From the NCBI GenBank assembly GCA_009380095.1, contig WHSL01000024.1:1-42196 (forward strand): DNA of 42,196 nucleotides, given 5' to 3'. Below, one piece after another: positions 32,399 to 40,052 of the stretch. Under the pieces are notes generated by a model. It did no database searches and was not told the origin of the DNA. It saw nothing but the letters and a program-made list of their open reading frames with translations. A program made the translations under genes and the position numbers. Every line of letters begins with the position of its first letter. The stretch's first letter is position 1. The stretch comes from Streptosporangiales bacterium (GTDB taxonomy: Bacteria; Actinomycetota; Actinomycetes; Streptosporangiales; Streptosporangiaceae).

Positions 32399-33796
32399 GT
32401 GAAAGCTCCTGACAAAGCGGGCGGCGGCCAGATCGTGGCGTTGCTGGCCTTCAGCGGCATCGTCGTCTCGCTCATGCAGACGCTCGTCGTTCCGCTGCTC
32501 CCACACCTGCCCGGCCTCCTTGGCCGTACGCCCGACGACGTCGCCTGGCTGGCGACCGCCACGCTGCTCGCGGGCGCCGTCACCATGCCCGTCTTCGGCC
32601 GGCTCGGCGACATGTTCGGCAAGCGCCGGATGCTCATCGCCGGCCTCGTCCTGCTCGTCGTGGGCTCGGTCCTCTGTGCGCTCACGGACGAGCTGAACCT
32701 GCTCATCGCCGGCCGCGTGCTGCAGGGCGCGGCCATGGCCGTGGTGCCGCTCGGCATCAGCATCATCCGCGACGAGTTGCCGCCGGAACGCGTGGGCGGC
32801 GGCATCGCGCTGGTCAGCGCGAGCCTCGGCATCGGCGGCGGGGCGGGCCTTCCGCTGGCCGGCCTGGCCGCGGAGCGGCTGGACTGGCACATGGTGTTCT
32901 GGATCGCCGCCGGCGTGGGCGCCATCGGCCTCGTCGCGGTCGCCTGGCGGGTGCCGGAGTCGCCGGTACGGACCCCCGGCCGGGTGGACGTGCCGGGCAT
33001 GGTCATCCTGACCGCACTGCTGCTCTGCCTGCTGCTGCCGGTCTCCAAGGGCGGCGCCTGGGGTTGGGGGAGCCCGCTCACCCTCGGCCTGCTCGCCGGC
33101 TTCCTCGTCCTGACCGTGCTCTTCGCGGTGGTGGAGCCACGGCGCGCCGAGCCGCTGGTGGACCTGCGTACGACGCTGCGCCGTCCGGTCCTGCTGACCA
33201 ACATCGTCTCGGTGCTCACCGGGTTCGCGATGTTCTCCGGCTTCATCGCCACCACCCAGCTGATCCAGGCGCCCGCGGAGACCGGGTTCGGCCTCGGCCA
33301 GGGCATCGTCGCGGCCGGCCTGGCGCTGGCGCCGGGCGCGGTGATGATGAGCGTGGTCTCGCCGCTCTCGGCGCGGATGGCGGCCCGTACCGGGCCGCGG
33401 CTCACCCTGCTGCTCGGGTCGTTCGTCAACGGCGCCGGGTTCGTGCTGCTCATCGCGTACCACGACACGCTGGTGCAGGCCGCTGCCGCGGCGACGGTCT
33501 CCTCGATGGGCGCGGCGATGGCGTACTCCTCCATCCCCGCGCTGATCATGCGGGCGGTTCCGGTGTCCGAGACCGGCGCGGCCAACGGCCTGAACGCGCT
33601 GATGCGTACGGTCGGCACGTCCACGGCCAGCGCGGTCGTCGGGATGCTGCTGGCCAGCTGGACCCGGGACGTGCCCGCGCTCGGCGCGCTGCCGGCGCAC
33701 GGCGCGTTCCTGCTGATCTTCTGGCTGGGTGCCGCCACGTCGGTGGCGTCCGGCCTGCTCACGCTGGCCATCCCGGTCGGCGGGCGACGAGGATAG
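32399..33796 (+). CDS. MFS drug-type efflux transporter
   Basis: The 465-residue protein has twelve to fourteen hydrophobic helices. Motif A is GRLGDMFGKRR (residues 67-77) and motif C-like glycine-rich sequence is SLGIGGGAGLPLAGL near 141, as in the EmrB/QacA drug:H+ antiporters. The substrate is unknown. The GTG start has no Shine-Dalgarno but a TAGGGT box eight bases upstream, so translation could be leaderless. It follows an ABC exporter by 66 bp, and an MDR-type oxidoreductase gene follows 33 bp later. The three may form a loose detoxification group, although transcript boundaries are not evident. Confidence 0.88.
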   Translation: MKAPDKAGGGQIVALLAFSGIVVSLMQTLVVPLLPHLPGLLGRTPDDVAWLATATLLAGAVTMPVFGRLGDMFGKRRMLIAGLVLLVVGSVLCALTDELNLLIAGRVLQGAAMAVVPLGISIIRDELPPERVGGGIALVSASLGIGGGAGLPLAGLAAERLDWHMVFWIAAGVGAIGLVAVAWRVPESPVRTPGRVDVPGMVILTALLLCLLLPVSKGGAWGWGSPLTLGLLAGFLVLTVLFAVVEPRRAEPLVDLRTTLRRPVLLTNIVSVLTGFAMFSGFIATTQLIQAPAETGFGLGQGIVAAGLALAPGAVMMSVVSPLSARMAARTGPRLTLLLGSFVNGAGFVLLIAYHDTLVQAAAAATVSSMGAAMAYSSIPALIMRAVPVSETGAANGLNALMRTVGTSTASAVVGMLLASWTRDVPALGALPAHGAFLLIFWLGAATSVASGLLTLAIPVGGRRG

Positions 33797-33829
33797 AGAT
33801 CATCGGGGCGACCGATTTTCGAGGAGGGC

Positions 33830-34828
33830 ATGATGCCGTACGAGGTGCACCTGGCCGCACGGCCGAAGGGTGAGCCGCGGGAGTCCGACTTCGCGTTCGT
33901 CGAGGTGCCGGTGCCCGAGCCGGGCGAGGGCCAGGCGGTGGTCCGGAACCTCGCGATGTCCGTGGACCCGTACATGCGGGGCCGGATGAACGCGGTGCGG
34001 TCCTACGCCCCGCCGTACGAGCTCGGCCAGGTCATGTACGGCGGCGCGGTGGGGGTGGTGGAGCGGTCCACCGCGGCCGGGCTGCCGGAGGGCGCGACGG
34101 TGCTGCACAACGCGGGCTGGCGGGAGTACGCGCTGCTCGGCGAGGGGGAGGGGCGGGTCGTCGAGGTCTCGGCGGTGCCGGCCACCGCGTACCTCGGCGC
34201 GCTCGGCATGCCGGGCCTGACCGCGTACGTGGGCCTGCTCGACATCGCGGCGATGCGGGAGGGCGACGTGGTGTTCGTGTCCGGCGCCGCGGGCGCGGTG
34301 GGCACGATGGCCGGCCAGCTGGCCCGGCTGAAGGGCGCGTCCCGGGTGATCGGCTCGGCCGGGTCGGCGGAGAAGGTCGCCTGGCTGACCGGGGAGCTCG
34401 GCTTCGACGCGGCGCTGAACTACAAGGACGGGCCGGTGGCCGAGCAACTCGCCGAGGCGGCGCCGGACGGCATCGACGTGTACTTCGACAACGTCGGAGG
34501 CGAGCACCTGCAGGCCGCGATCGGCGCGATGAACGAGGGCGGCCGCGCGGCCGAGTGCGGCATGATCTCGCAGTACAACAACACCGAGCCGAAGCCGGGG
34601 CCGAACAACCTGGGGCTGATCGTGGGACGCCGGCTGACGCTGCGCGGATTCATCGTGAGCGACCACAACGACCGCGCCCCGGACTTCTACCGCGAGGTGG
34701 TCCCGTGGGTGGCGGATGGAAGCATCGTGTTCCGTGAAACGTTCAGCGACGGCATCCACAGCGCGCCGAAAGCGCTGATGGGCCTGTTCCGCGGGGCCAA
34801 CGTGGGCAAGATGGTCGTCCGCCTGTGA
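33830..34828 (+). CDS. NADP-dependent medium-chain oxidoreductase (zinc-free MDR, CurA/YncB-like)
   Basis: The 332-residue enzyme lacks zinc-binding cysteines. Its family blocks are NLAMSVDPYMRGRM near residue 39, LGALGMPGLTAYVGLLDI near 122, the NADP-binding GAAGAVGTMAGQLARLKG near 151 and YFDNVGGEHLQAAI near 222. These match the leukotriene B4 dehydrogenase/CurA branch, which reduces the double bond of alpha,beta-unsaturated ketones and aldehydes. The natural substrate is unknown. Two adjacent ATGs (33830 and 33833) follow GAGGAGGG; either may be used. It probably shares a transcript with the MFS gene. Confidence 0.9.
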   Translation: MMPYEVHLAARPKGEPRESDFAFVEVPVPEPGEGQAVVRNLAMSVDPYMRGRMNAVRSYAPPYELGQVMYGGAVGVVERSTAAGLPEGATVLHNAGWREYALLGEGEGRVVEVSAVPATAYLGALGMPGLTAYVGLLDIAAMREGDVVFVSGAAGAVGTMAGQLARLKGASRVIGSAGSAEKVAWLTGELGFDAALNYKDGPVAEQLAEAAPDGIDVYFDNVGGEHLQAAIGAMNEGGRAAECGMISQYNNTEPKPGPNNLGLIVGRRLTLRGFIVSDHNDRAPDFYREVVPWVADGSIVFRETFSDGIHSAPKALMGLFRGANVGKMVVRL

Positions 34829-34844
34829 CGCGGGGTGATCGTCT

Positions 34845-34878
34845 GCTTACACCCATAATTTACCCATTTGTCATCCAT
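34845..34878. other. AT-rich patch upstream of the unknown two-gene cassette
   Basis: This stretch (from CTTACACCCATAATTTACCC on) is mostly A/T, with the partial direct repeat TTACACCCAT and TTTACCCAT, in a region otherwise above 70% GC. It may hold the promoter (CATAAT) or bind a nucleoid protein such as Lsr2. It also marks a composition break. Confidence 0.5.
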
Positions 34879-34942
34879 GTCGGCTTTCGCCGGATGGTGT
34901 AGTCCGGCGCGCCGGTTAAGCTGTGCCCGCCGAGAGAGTCCA

Positions 34943-35521
34943 ATGGCGGACCGGCAGGGTGAGGGGTGGACGGCATTGAGCACGTTGATGCCTGATCGGC
35001 AACTCGTCGAATTGTTGCTCGCGGGCACTCCCTACCGGGAGATCGTCGCGATCAACGAGCGTTCCACCGGGTTTCGGGTCTCCAAGGCCCACATCGCGAA
35101 CCAGAAACCGCGCCTGATGCAGATGTACGGCGTGGTGTTCCCGCGCGGCCGGCGACGGCACGAGCTGCTGCCGTGGGCCGTACGGCCGGAGCACACCCGG
35201 CATCCGCTGGTGCGGCTGCTGGACCTGGAAGCGCGGCGGCGCGACAACCTGCGCGAGGGGGCGGTGATCCATCCGCTCACCGACGACCTGCTGGCCGAGC
35301 TCCAGGCGTTCCGCGCCCGGCTGCTCGAGGCGGGCGATCTCGTCGTGCACTACGACGCCGGCTCCGCGGGCGGCTTCCAGCTGGTGCCCCGGCGCCCCGG
35401 CATCGACCTCGACCTGATCCGCCGCCCCACCACCGCGGAGCTGGTGCTCGCGCGGCGGGTGGCGGGCGACCCGCCGGTGCGGGGCGTACGGCGGCGGGCG
35501 CGCCCGGGCCGGGTGGGGTGA
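34943..35521 (+). CDS. Unknown protein, possible HTH, phage/mobile-element-like
   Basis: The 192-residue product is not firmly identified. The N-terminal part (LVELLLAGTPYREIVAINER, residues 21-40, then FRVSKAHIANQKPRL) looks like a helix-turn-helix. The centre has RRRHELLPWAVRPEHTRHPL and a helical segment; the C-terminal part has DLVVHYDAGSAGGFQLVPRR and PGIDLDLIRRPT. This order recalls small HTH proteins of actinophages and integrated elements, from memory only. The ATG at 34943 was chosen (GAGAGAG upstream); TTG codons at 34976 and 34982 are alternatives. The stop overlaps the next start as GTGA. An AT-rich patch lies upstream. Confidence 0.6.
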   Translation: MADRQGEGWTALSTLMPDRQLVELLLAGTPYREIVAINERSTGFRVSKAHIANQKPRLMQMYGVVFPRGRRRHELLPWAVRPEHTRHPLVRLLDLEARRRDNLREGAVIHPLTDDLLAELQAFRARLLEAGDLVVHYDAGSAGGFQLVPRRPGIDLDLIRRPTTAELVLARRVAGDPPVRGVRRRARPGRVG

Positions 35522-35745
35522 CCGCGATGGGCGACCAGGGCTGCGGCGACCTGTCCTTCGGCACGGTCAGCGTCGATCTCGCCAACCCCATCACCATGCA
35601 CGTGCCGCTGGTTCACGATCCGGACGACGCCGCGGCCGCGCAGGACTGCGTGGACCGCATGCTGCGGGCGCGCGGACGCCGGCCGGTCTACGAGTTCGCC
35701 ATGTGCGAGGAGGGCTGCACCCTGCTGGTGGCGGCCGACGCCTAG
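35518..35745 (+). CDS. Small unknown protein coupled to the HTH-like gene
   Basis: The 75-residue product is not recognised. It is acidic at the start and contains three cysteines (QGCGDL, AQDCVDRM, CEEGC) and the segments SVDLANPITMHVPLVHDPDD and RRPVYEFAMCEEGCTLLVAA, which suggests an alpha/beta mini-fold. The GTG start overlaps the stop of the preceding gene by four bases, so the two are translated together. It ends in a 4-bp overlap (CTAG) with the convergent SDR gene. An ATG three codons inside (35527) is an alternative start. Confidence 0.6.
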   Translation: MTAMGDQGCGDLSFGTVSVDLANPITMHVPLVHDPDDAAAAQDCVDRMLRARGRRPVYEFAMCEEGCTLLVAADA

Positions 35746-36539
35746 ATCGTGCGGAGGATGCCGCCGTCGATGGGGAGGTTGATCCCGGTCACGTAGGACG
35801 CGGCGGGCGACAGCACGAACGCGGCGGCCTTGCCGAACTCCCACGGCTCGGCGTAGCGGCGCAGCGGGATGCCCTTGGAGCGCTCGATCCGTACGGCGTC
35901 CGGGTCGCCCGCGCGGGTGTCGAGCTCGCGCACCCGGTCGGTGGCGATCCGTCCGGGCATCAGGCCGTTCACCCGGACGCCGAGCGGGCCGAGCTCGTCA
36001 CCGAGCGACTTGACCACCATGCCCAGCCCGGGGCGGAGCCCGTTCGAGATGGCCAGCCCGTTGATCGGCTGCCGTACCGACGAGGACAGCACGAAGGCGA
36101 TCGACCCGCGCTCCTCGCCCGGCACCCGGGCGTGCGGATCGCCCTCGGCCCCCTTGGTGAGATCCTCCGCGACCGTGCGCGCCAGCCGTACGGCCCCCAG
36201 GAACACCGACTCGAACGCCTGCTGCCACTGCTCGTCGGTGTTGCCCATGACCGTGCCGCCGGGCGGGCCGCCCACGCTGATCAGCGCGCCGTCGAGGCGG
36301 CCGAAGCGGGACTCGGCCTCGGCGATAAGCCGGGCCGGCGTGCCGGGGTCGGCGTTGTCGGCGGCGAGGCCTGTGGCTCCGTCGCCCAGGGCCGTGGCGG
36401 CGGAACGGACGGCCTGCTCGTCGCGGGAGGAGAGCACCACCTTCGCGCCGTCGGCGACCAGCGCCTCGGCGGTGGCGTACCCGAGCCCGCGGGAGCCCCC
36501 GGTGACCAGATACACGCGATCGCGTAGTCCAAGATCCAT
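35742..36539 (-). CDS. SDR-family protein with altered catalytic residues
   Basis: The 265-residue protein has the Rossmann fold start TGGSRGLGYATAEAL, the later ISVGGPPGG and the C-terminal VTGINLPIDGG typical of 3-oxoacyl reductase-like SDRs. The catalytic serine region is present (VLSSSVRQPI), but the YxxxK motif is missing: the sequence at that place is ISNGLRPG, so Tyr and Lys are replaced. A related actinobacterial subgroup shares this change, so it is unlikely to be a random mutation. Reductase activity of the usual kind is doubtful. It follows the sulfotransferase gene by 12 bp on the same strand. Confidence 0.87.
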   Translation of the reverse strand: MDLGLRDRVYLVTGGSRGLGYATAEALVADGAKVVLSSRDEQAVRSAATALGDGATGLAADNADPGTPARLIAEAESRFGRLDGALISVGGPPGGTVMGNTDEQWQQAFESVFLGAVRLARTVAEDLTKGAEGDPHARVPGEERGSIAFVLSSSVRQPINGLAISNGLRPGLGMVVKSLGDELGPLGVRVNGLMPGRIATDRVRELDTRAGDPDAVRIERSKGIPLRRYAEPWEFGKAAAFVLSPAASYVTGINLPIDGGILRTI

Positions 36540-36551
36540 GGGGACATCCTG

Positions 36552-37445
36552 TCAGCTTGCGGAGAGGTAGCCGAGGCGGCGGAGCTCTTGGCCGGCGATT
36601 CTCTCGATGTCGGCGATCTGACCGGTGCCCAGGCGGCCGTGCCACAGGCCGACGGTCTCCCGGTCGTCTCCGCCCAGGGGGACCGCGGACAGCCGGGTCT
36701 CCAGGAAGTCGGAGATCTCCGGGGCCACCTCGGTCGGGCGCTGCACCAGGTCCTCGTAGCGGACCGTGAGGAGGTGCTCGGTGTCAAGGTCGGCGCGGAG
36801 CCGGGCCGAGGCGCGGACGGCGCCGCGCCAGCGCAGGGCGCAGCGCCCCGCCGGGGTGGACTCTTTCCAGAGCGTGCGGTCGGCCGCGTCCTCCAGGCCG
36901 AAGAACGGGTTGGGCAGCTCTTCGTCCACGTTGGCGATGCTCGGGCGGAACCACGCCATGGACTGCTCGTCGCCGAGCATCGCCGCCACCACGTCGCGGC
37001 CGTCCCGCACGATCTGCAGCAGCCGCGCGTCGGGGAACGCGTCGACCAGCGCGGTCGCGCTGTACAGCAGGTCGGGGCTGGCGTCGCCGAAGCGCGCCAC
37101 CTCCTCGCCGCGGATGCACGGGCCGACGCCGCTCACCCCGGAGGCGGTGCGGCAGACCGGCGGGCAGGCCAGGCAGCCGTGCGCGTTGATCTGCCAGGCC
37201 TCGGCGAACGCGTCGCGATAGACCCGGGCGGCACCCTCACCGCGGCCCTGCGAGATCGAGGGACGGCGGGCGAAGGTCCAGGCCACCTGCAGCACGTTGG
37301 TGCGGGCGATCGTGATGTGGAAGCCGCGAGTGCGTTTCAGCGCACGCGCCAGGAGCTCGGTGCCCGAATGCGGCGCCCCGAGCACGAACACCGGCCGGCG
37401 GACCTTGAGCCCGTTGACCACGAGGATGTGCATCGCCTGCCTCAT
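36552..37445 (-). CDS. Sulfotransferase-family protein
   Basis: The 297-residue protein has the 5'-phosphosulfate loop FVLGAPHSGTELLARAL (GAPHSGT at residues 23-29) and the 3'-phosphate motif LLQIVRDGRDVVAAML. It closes with DLVQRPTEVAPEISDFLET, typical of PAPS-dependent sulfotransferases. A cysteine-rich insert (CLACPPVCR and GPCIRG) in the middle is unusual. The acceptor is unknown. Two ATGs, at 37445 and 37433, are possible; the second has AGGCAGG upstream. It is followed by the SDR gene 12 bp later, so the pair may act on the same compound. Confidence 0.82.
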   Translation of the reverse strand: MRQAMHILVVNGLKVRRPVFVLGAPHSGTELLARALKRTRGFHITIARTNVLQVAWTFARRPSISQGRGEGAARVYRDAFAEAWQINAHGCLACPPVCRTASGVSGVGPCIRGEEVARFGDASPDLLYSATALVDAFPDARLLQIVRDGRDVVAAMLGDEQSMAWFRPSIANVDEELPNPFFGLEDAADRTLWKESTPAGRCALRWRGAVRASARLRADLDTEHLLTVRYEDLVQRPTEVAPEISDFLETRLSAVPLGGDDRETVGLWHGRLGTGQIADIERIAGQELRRLGYLSAS

Positions 37446-37527
37446 ACCGGTCACCAGTGTCCCATTCCATGGGGACACTCCGTGCACGTGGCGCGGGGTA
37501 GCGGGCCACCGGAAGGAAACGGTTGTA

Positions 37528-38328
37528 TCACGGTGGACCGGGCGTCACGGCGCCGCGGACCAGCAGGGGCAGGACCTCCCCGATCGGCTCGCGCAGCACC
37601 GCGTCGGCGACCTCGTCGTACGGGGTCGGCTCGGCGTTGATCACCACAAGCCGGGCGCCGTGGTTCAGCGCCTCAAGGCACAGCCCGGCGGCCGGGTCGA
37701 CGGTCAGGGACGAGCCGATCGCCAGGAACACATCGCACTCCCGCGCCGCGTGCACCGCGGCCCCGAACACGTCCGGGTCCAGGGCCTGCCCGAATGAGAT
37801 CGTCGCCGACTTCTGGATGCCGCCGCAGGACAGGCACGCCGGATCCTCCTCACCGGCGTCCACCCGGCTCAGCACCTCGGGCATCGGCGTACGGATACCG
37901 CAGGTCAGGCACTGTGCCCAGCGCATGGTGCCGTGCACCTCGATGACCCGGGCCGGGTCGCTGCCGGCGCGCTGGTGCAGCTCGTCGATGTTCTGCGTGA
38001 TCACGGCGCGGAGCCGGCCGGCCCGCTCCAGGTCGGCCAGCGCGCGGTGGCCCGTGTTCGGCTCCGCGGCCCAGGCCGGGTGGTCGCGGCGGGATCGCCA
38101 GGCGCGGCGCCGTACCTCCGGGTCCGAGAGGTAGGTGTCGATGGTGGACAGCGCCGCGGCCTGCGGGTCCTTCGTCCACACGCCCTGGGGGCCACGGAAG
38201 TCCGGAATGCCGGAGTCGGTGGAGATGCCGGCGCCGGTCAGCGCGGTGACGGCGCTCGCCGCGCGGAGCCACTCGGCGACGCGGCCGGCGGAACCGGCGG
38301 CGGCGCCCGGCGTGTCGTCGGGGTGCAT
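37528..38328 (-). CDS. Sir2-family NAD-dependent protein deacylase
   Basis: Sirtuins remove acyl groups from lysines using NAD+ and yield O-acyl-ADP-ribose. The 266-residue product has GAGIS (residues 32-36) and IPDFRG for NAD binding, TQNIDELH (112-115), catalytic His132 in EVHGT, and a zinc site of Cys140, Cys143, Cys165 and Cys168. The later block IGSSLTVDPA and VVINAEPTPYD completes the fold. The ATG at 38328 has TGAGGGAC upstream; the in-frame extension reaches into the divergent promoter region and is rejected. It is divergent from the secreted peptidase gene, with 145 bp between them. Confidence 0.92.
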   Translation of the reverse strand: MHPDDTPGAAAGSAGRVAEWLRAASAVTALTGAGISTDSGIPDFRGPQGVWTKDPQAAALSTIDTYLSDPEVRRRAWRSRRDHPAWAAEPNTGHRALADLERAGRLRAVITQNIDELHQRAGSDPARVIEVHGTMRWAQCLTCGIRTPMPEVLSRVDAGEEDPACLSCGGIQKSATISFGQALDPDVFGAAVHAARECDVFLAIGSSLTVDPAAGLCLEALNHGARLVVINAEPTPYDEVADAVLREPIGEVLPLLVRGAVTPGPP

Positions 38329-38473
38329 GTCCCTCACCGTAAGCCACCGTGTCGAAGGATCGAGAAGTCCGTCACCGGCCATCGGCTTGTCGGCGGCGAC
38401 CCGTACGGTCACTGTGCATGTCGTTGGCGCGCGGCGATCCCGCGTGCCGCGCCGTCTCACCCTTGGAGGACAG

Positions 38474-39886
38474 ATGCGTCATCGGATGCGGGCCCTGGCC
38501 GCCGTCGTCGCCGCGGCCGGTCTGGCGTGCGGTGCGGCCGCCCCGGCGTACGCGGGGCCGGCGCCCGCCGCGGCTCGGGCCCAGGCCGACATCCTGGACC
38601 GGCTGCGCGCGCTGCCGGACGTGATATCGGTCGAGGAGCGCTCCGCGCCGGAGGGGTACCGGTACTTCGTCGTGGCCTTCCGGCAGCGGGTGGACCACCG
38701 CGACCCCTCGGCCGGCACCTTCACCCAGCGCTATACGGTGCTGCACCGCGACGACGACCGGCCGACCGTGCTGCACACCAGCGGCTACAACGTGTCGCTG
38801 TCCGGCTCGCGGTCCGAGCCCACCCGGCTCGTCGACGGCAACCAGATCTCCACCGAGCAGCGCTTCTTCACCCCGTCGCGCCCCGACCCGGCCGACTGGA
38901 CCGACCTGGACATCTGGCAGGCCGCCACCGACCACCACCGGATCCTCGCCGGGCTGAAGACGGTCTACTCCGGCAAGTGGATCTCCACCGGCGCCTCCAA
39001 GGGCGGCATGACCTCGATCTACCACCGCCGCTTCTACCCGCGCGACGTGGACGGGACCGTCGCCTACGTCGCGCCCAACGACGTGATCGACTCCGAGGAC
39101 CGGGCGGACATCCGGTTCTTCGACACGGTCGGCACCGATCGGGCGTGCCGGGCGGACCTCAAGGCCCTGCAGGTCGAGGCGCTGAAGCGGCGCGGCGAGA
39201 TCGTGGACCGGTACGAGGCGTGGGCCGCGGAGAACGGCCGTACGTTCGAGAACACGATCGGCAGCGCGGACCGCGCGTACGAGATGCTCGTGCTGGACAC
39301 GCCGTGGGCGTTCTGGCAGTACCAGACCCAGGCCAAGTGCGCGGACGTGCCGAAGCCCGACGCCTCCACGGATATGTTCTGGGCGTTCCTCGACGAGGTG
39401 TCCGGATTCGACTTCTACACCGACGAGGGCACGGAGCCGTACATCCCGTACTACTACCAGGCGGGCACGCAGCTCGGAGCGCCCAGCGTGCCCACCCGGC
39501 ACCTGCGCGGCCGGCTCCGGTATCGCGACCTCTACCAGCCGCGTTCGTACGTGCCGCGGGACATCCCGATGCGGTTCGACCACCGCGCCATGCCGGACGT
39601 GGACCACTGGGTCCGGACCCGCGGCAGCGAGCTGCTGTTCGTGTACGGCGCGAACGACCCGTGGGGCGCGGAGCCGTTCCGGCTCGGCCGGGGCACCCGT
39701 GACTCGCTCTGGTACACCGTCACCGGCGGCAACCACGGCGCGAACATCGCCCAGCTCCCCGAGGCCCAGCGCGCGAACGCCACCACAGCGCTGCGCCGCT
39801 GGGCCGGCGTCCCCTCGGTCGCCCGCCTCTCCGAGCCCAAGCTCATCCCCGGCTTCGACGAAACCCTGAAGCGCCACCCCCTCTAA
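38474..39886 (+). CDS. Secreted S28-family-like serine aminopeptidase
   Basis: The 470-residue protein begins with a signal peptide (MRHRMRALAAVVAAAGLACG and a likely AYA cleavage site near residue 27). The mature enzyme shows Ser175 in GASKGG, Asp395 in GANDPWG and His421 in GGNHGAN as the catalytic triad, with the family blocks FRQRVDHRDPSAGTFTQRY and YSGKWISTGASKGG. Related Streptomyces enzymes release tripeptides or Pro-containing peptides from protein N-termini. The ATG follows TTGGAGGAC. The stop codon is followed at once by a palindromic repeat element. The gene is probably for extracellular peptide nutrition. Confidence 0.9.
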   Translation: MRHRMRALAAVVAAAGLACGAAAPAYAGPAPAAARAQADILDRLRALPDVISVEERSAPEGYRYFVVAFRQRVDHRDPSAGTFTQRYTVLHRDDDRPTVLHTSGYNVSLSGSRSEPTRLVDGNQISTEQRFFTPSRPDPADWTDLDIWQAATDHHRILAGLKTVYSGKWISTGASKGGMTSIYHRRFYPRDVDGTVAYVAPNDVIDSEDRADIRFFDTVGTDRACRADLKALQVEALKRRGEIVDRYEAWAAENGRTFENTIGSADRAYEMLVLDTPWAFWQYQTQAKCADVPKPDASTDMFWAFLDEVSGFDFYTDEGTEPYIPYYYQAGTQLGAPSVPTRHLRGRLRYRDLYQPRSYVPRDIPMRFDHRAMPDVDHWVRTRGSELLFVYGANDPWGAEPFRLGRGTRDSLWYTVTGGNHGANIAQLPEAQRANATTALRRWAGVPSVARLSEPKLIPGFDETLKRHPL

Positions 39887-39974
39887 CCCAAGATCAACAA
39901 ATTCAGGGAAGGATTTTGCAGGAGAACCCGCAGGTCGGCCCTGCAAAATCCTTCCCCCAACTTGTCGATCTTGG
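39887..39974. repeat. Palindromic repeat element, long copy
   Basis: The element begins at the base after the TAA stop of the peptidase gene. Left arm: CCCAAGATCAACAAATT, then GGGAAGGATTTTGCAGG (39906-39922). Right arm: CCTGCAAAATCCTTCCC (39940-39956), then CAACTTGTCGATCTTGG. The inner 17 bp pair perfectly around a 17-base loop AGAACCCGCAGGTCGGC; the outer part has a few mismatches. It is related to the shorter copy at 8232-8283. As RNA it would be a strong hairpin and probably ends transcription. Confidence 0.85.
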
Positions 39975-40052
39975 CTGGCACCCCCCGGGTGGGGACGGGG
40001 GGTCCGCGGGGTCGTATGTTGCCGTGGGAGCTCCGAGGCGGAGGTCGGCGGC

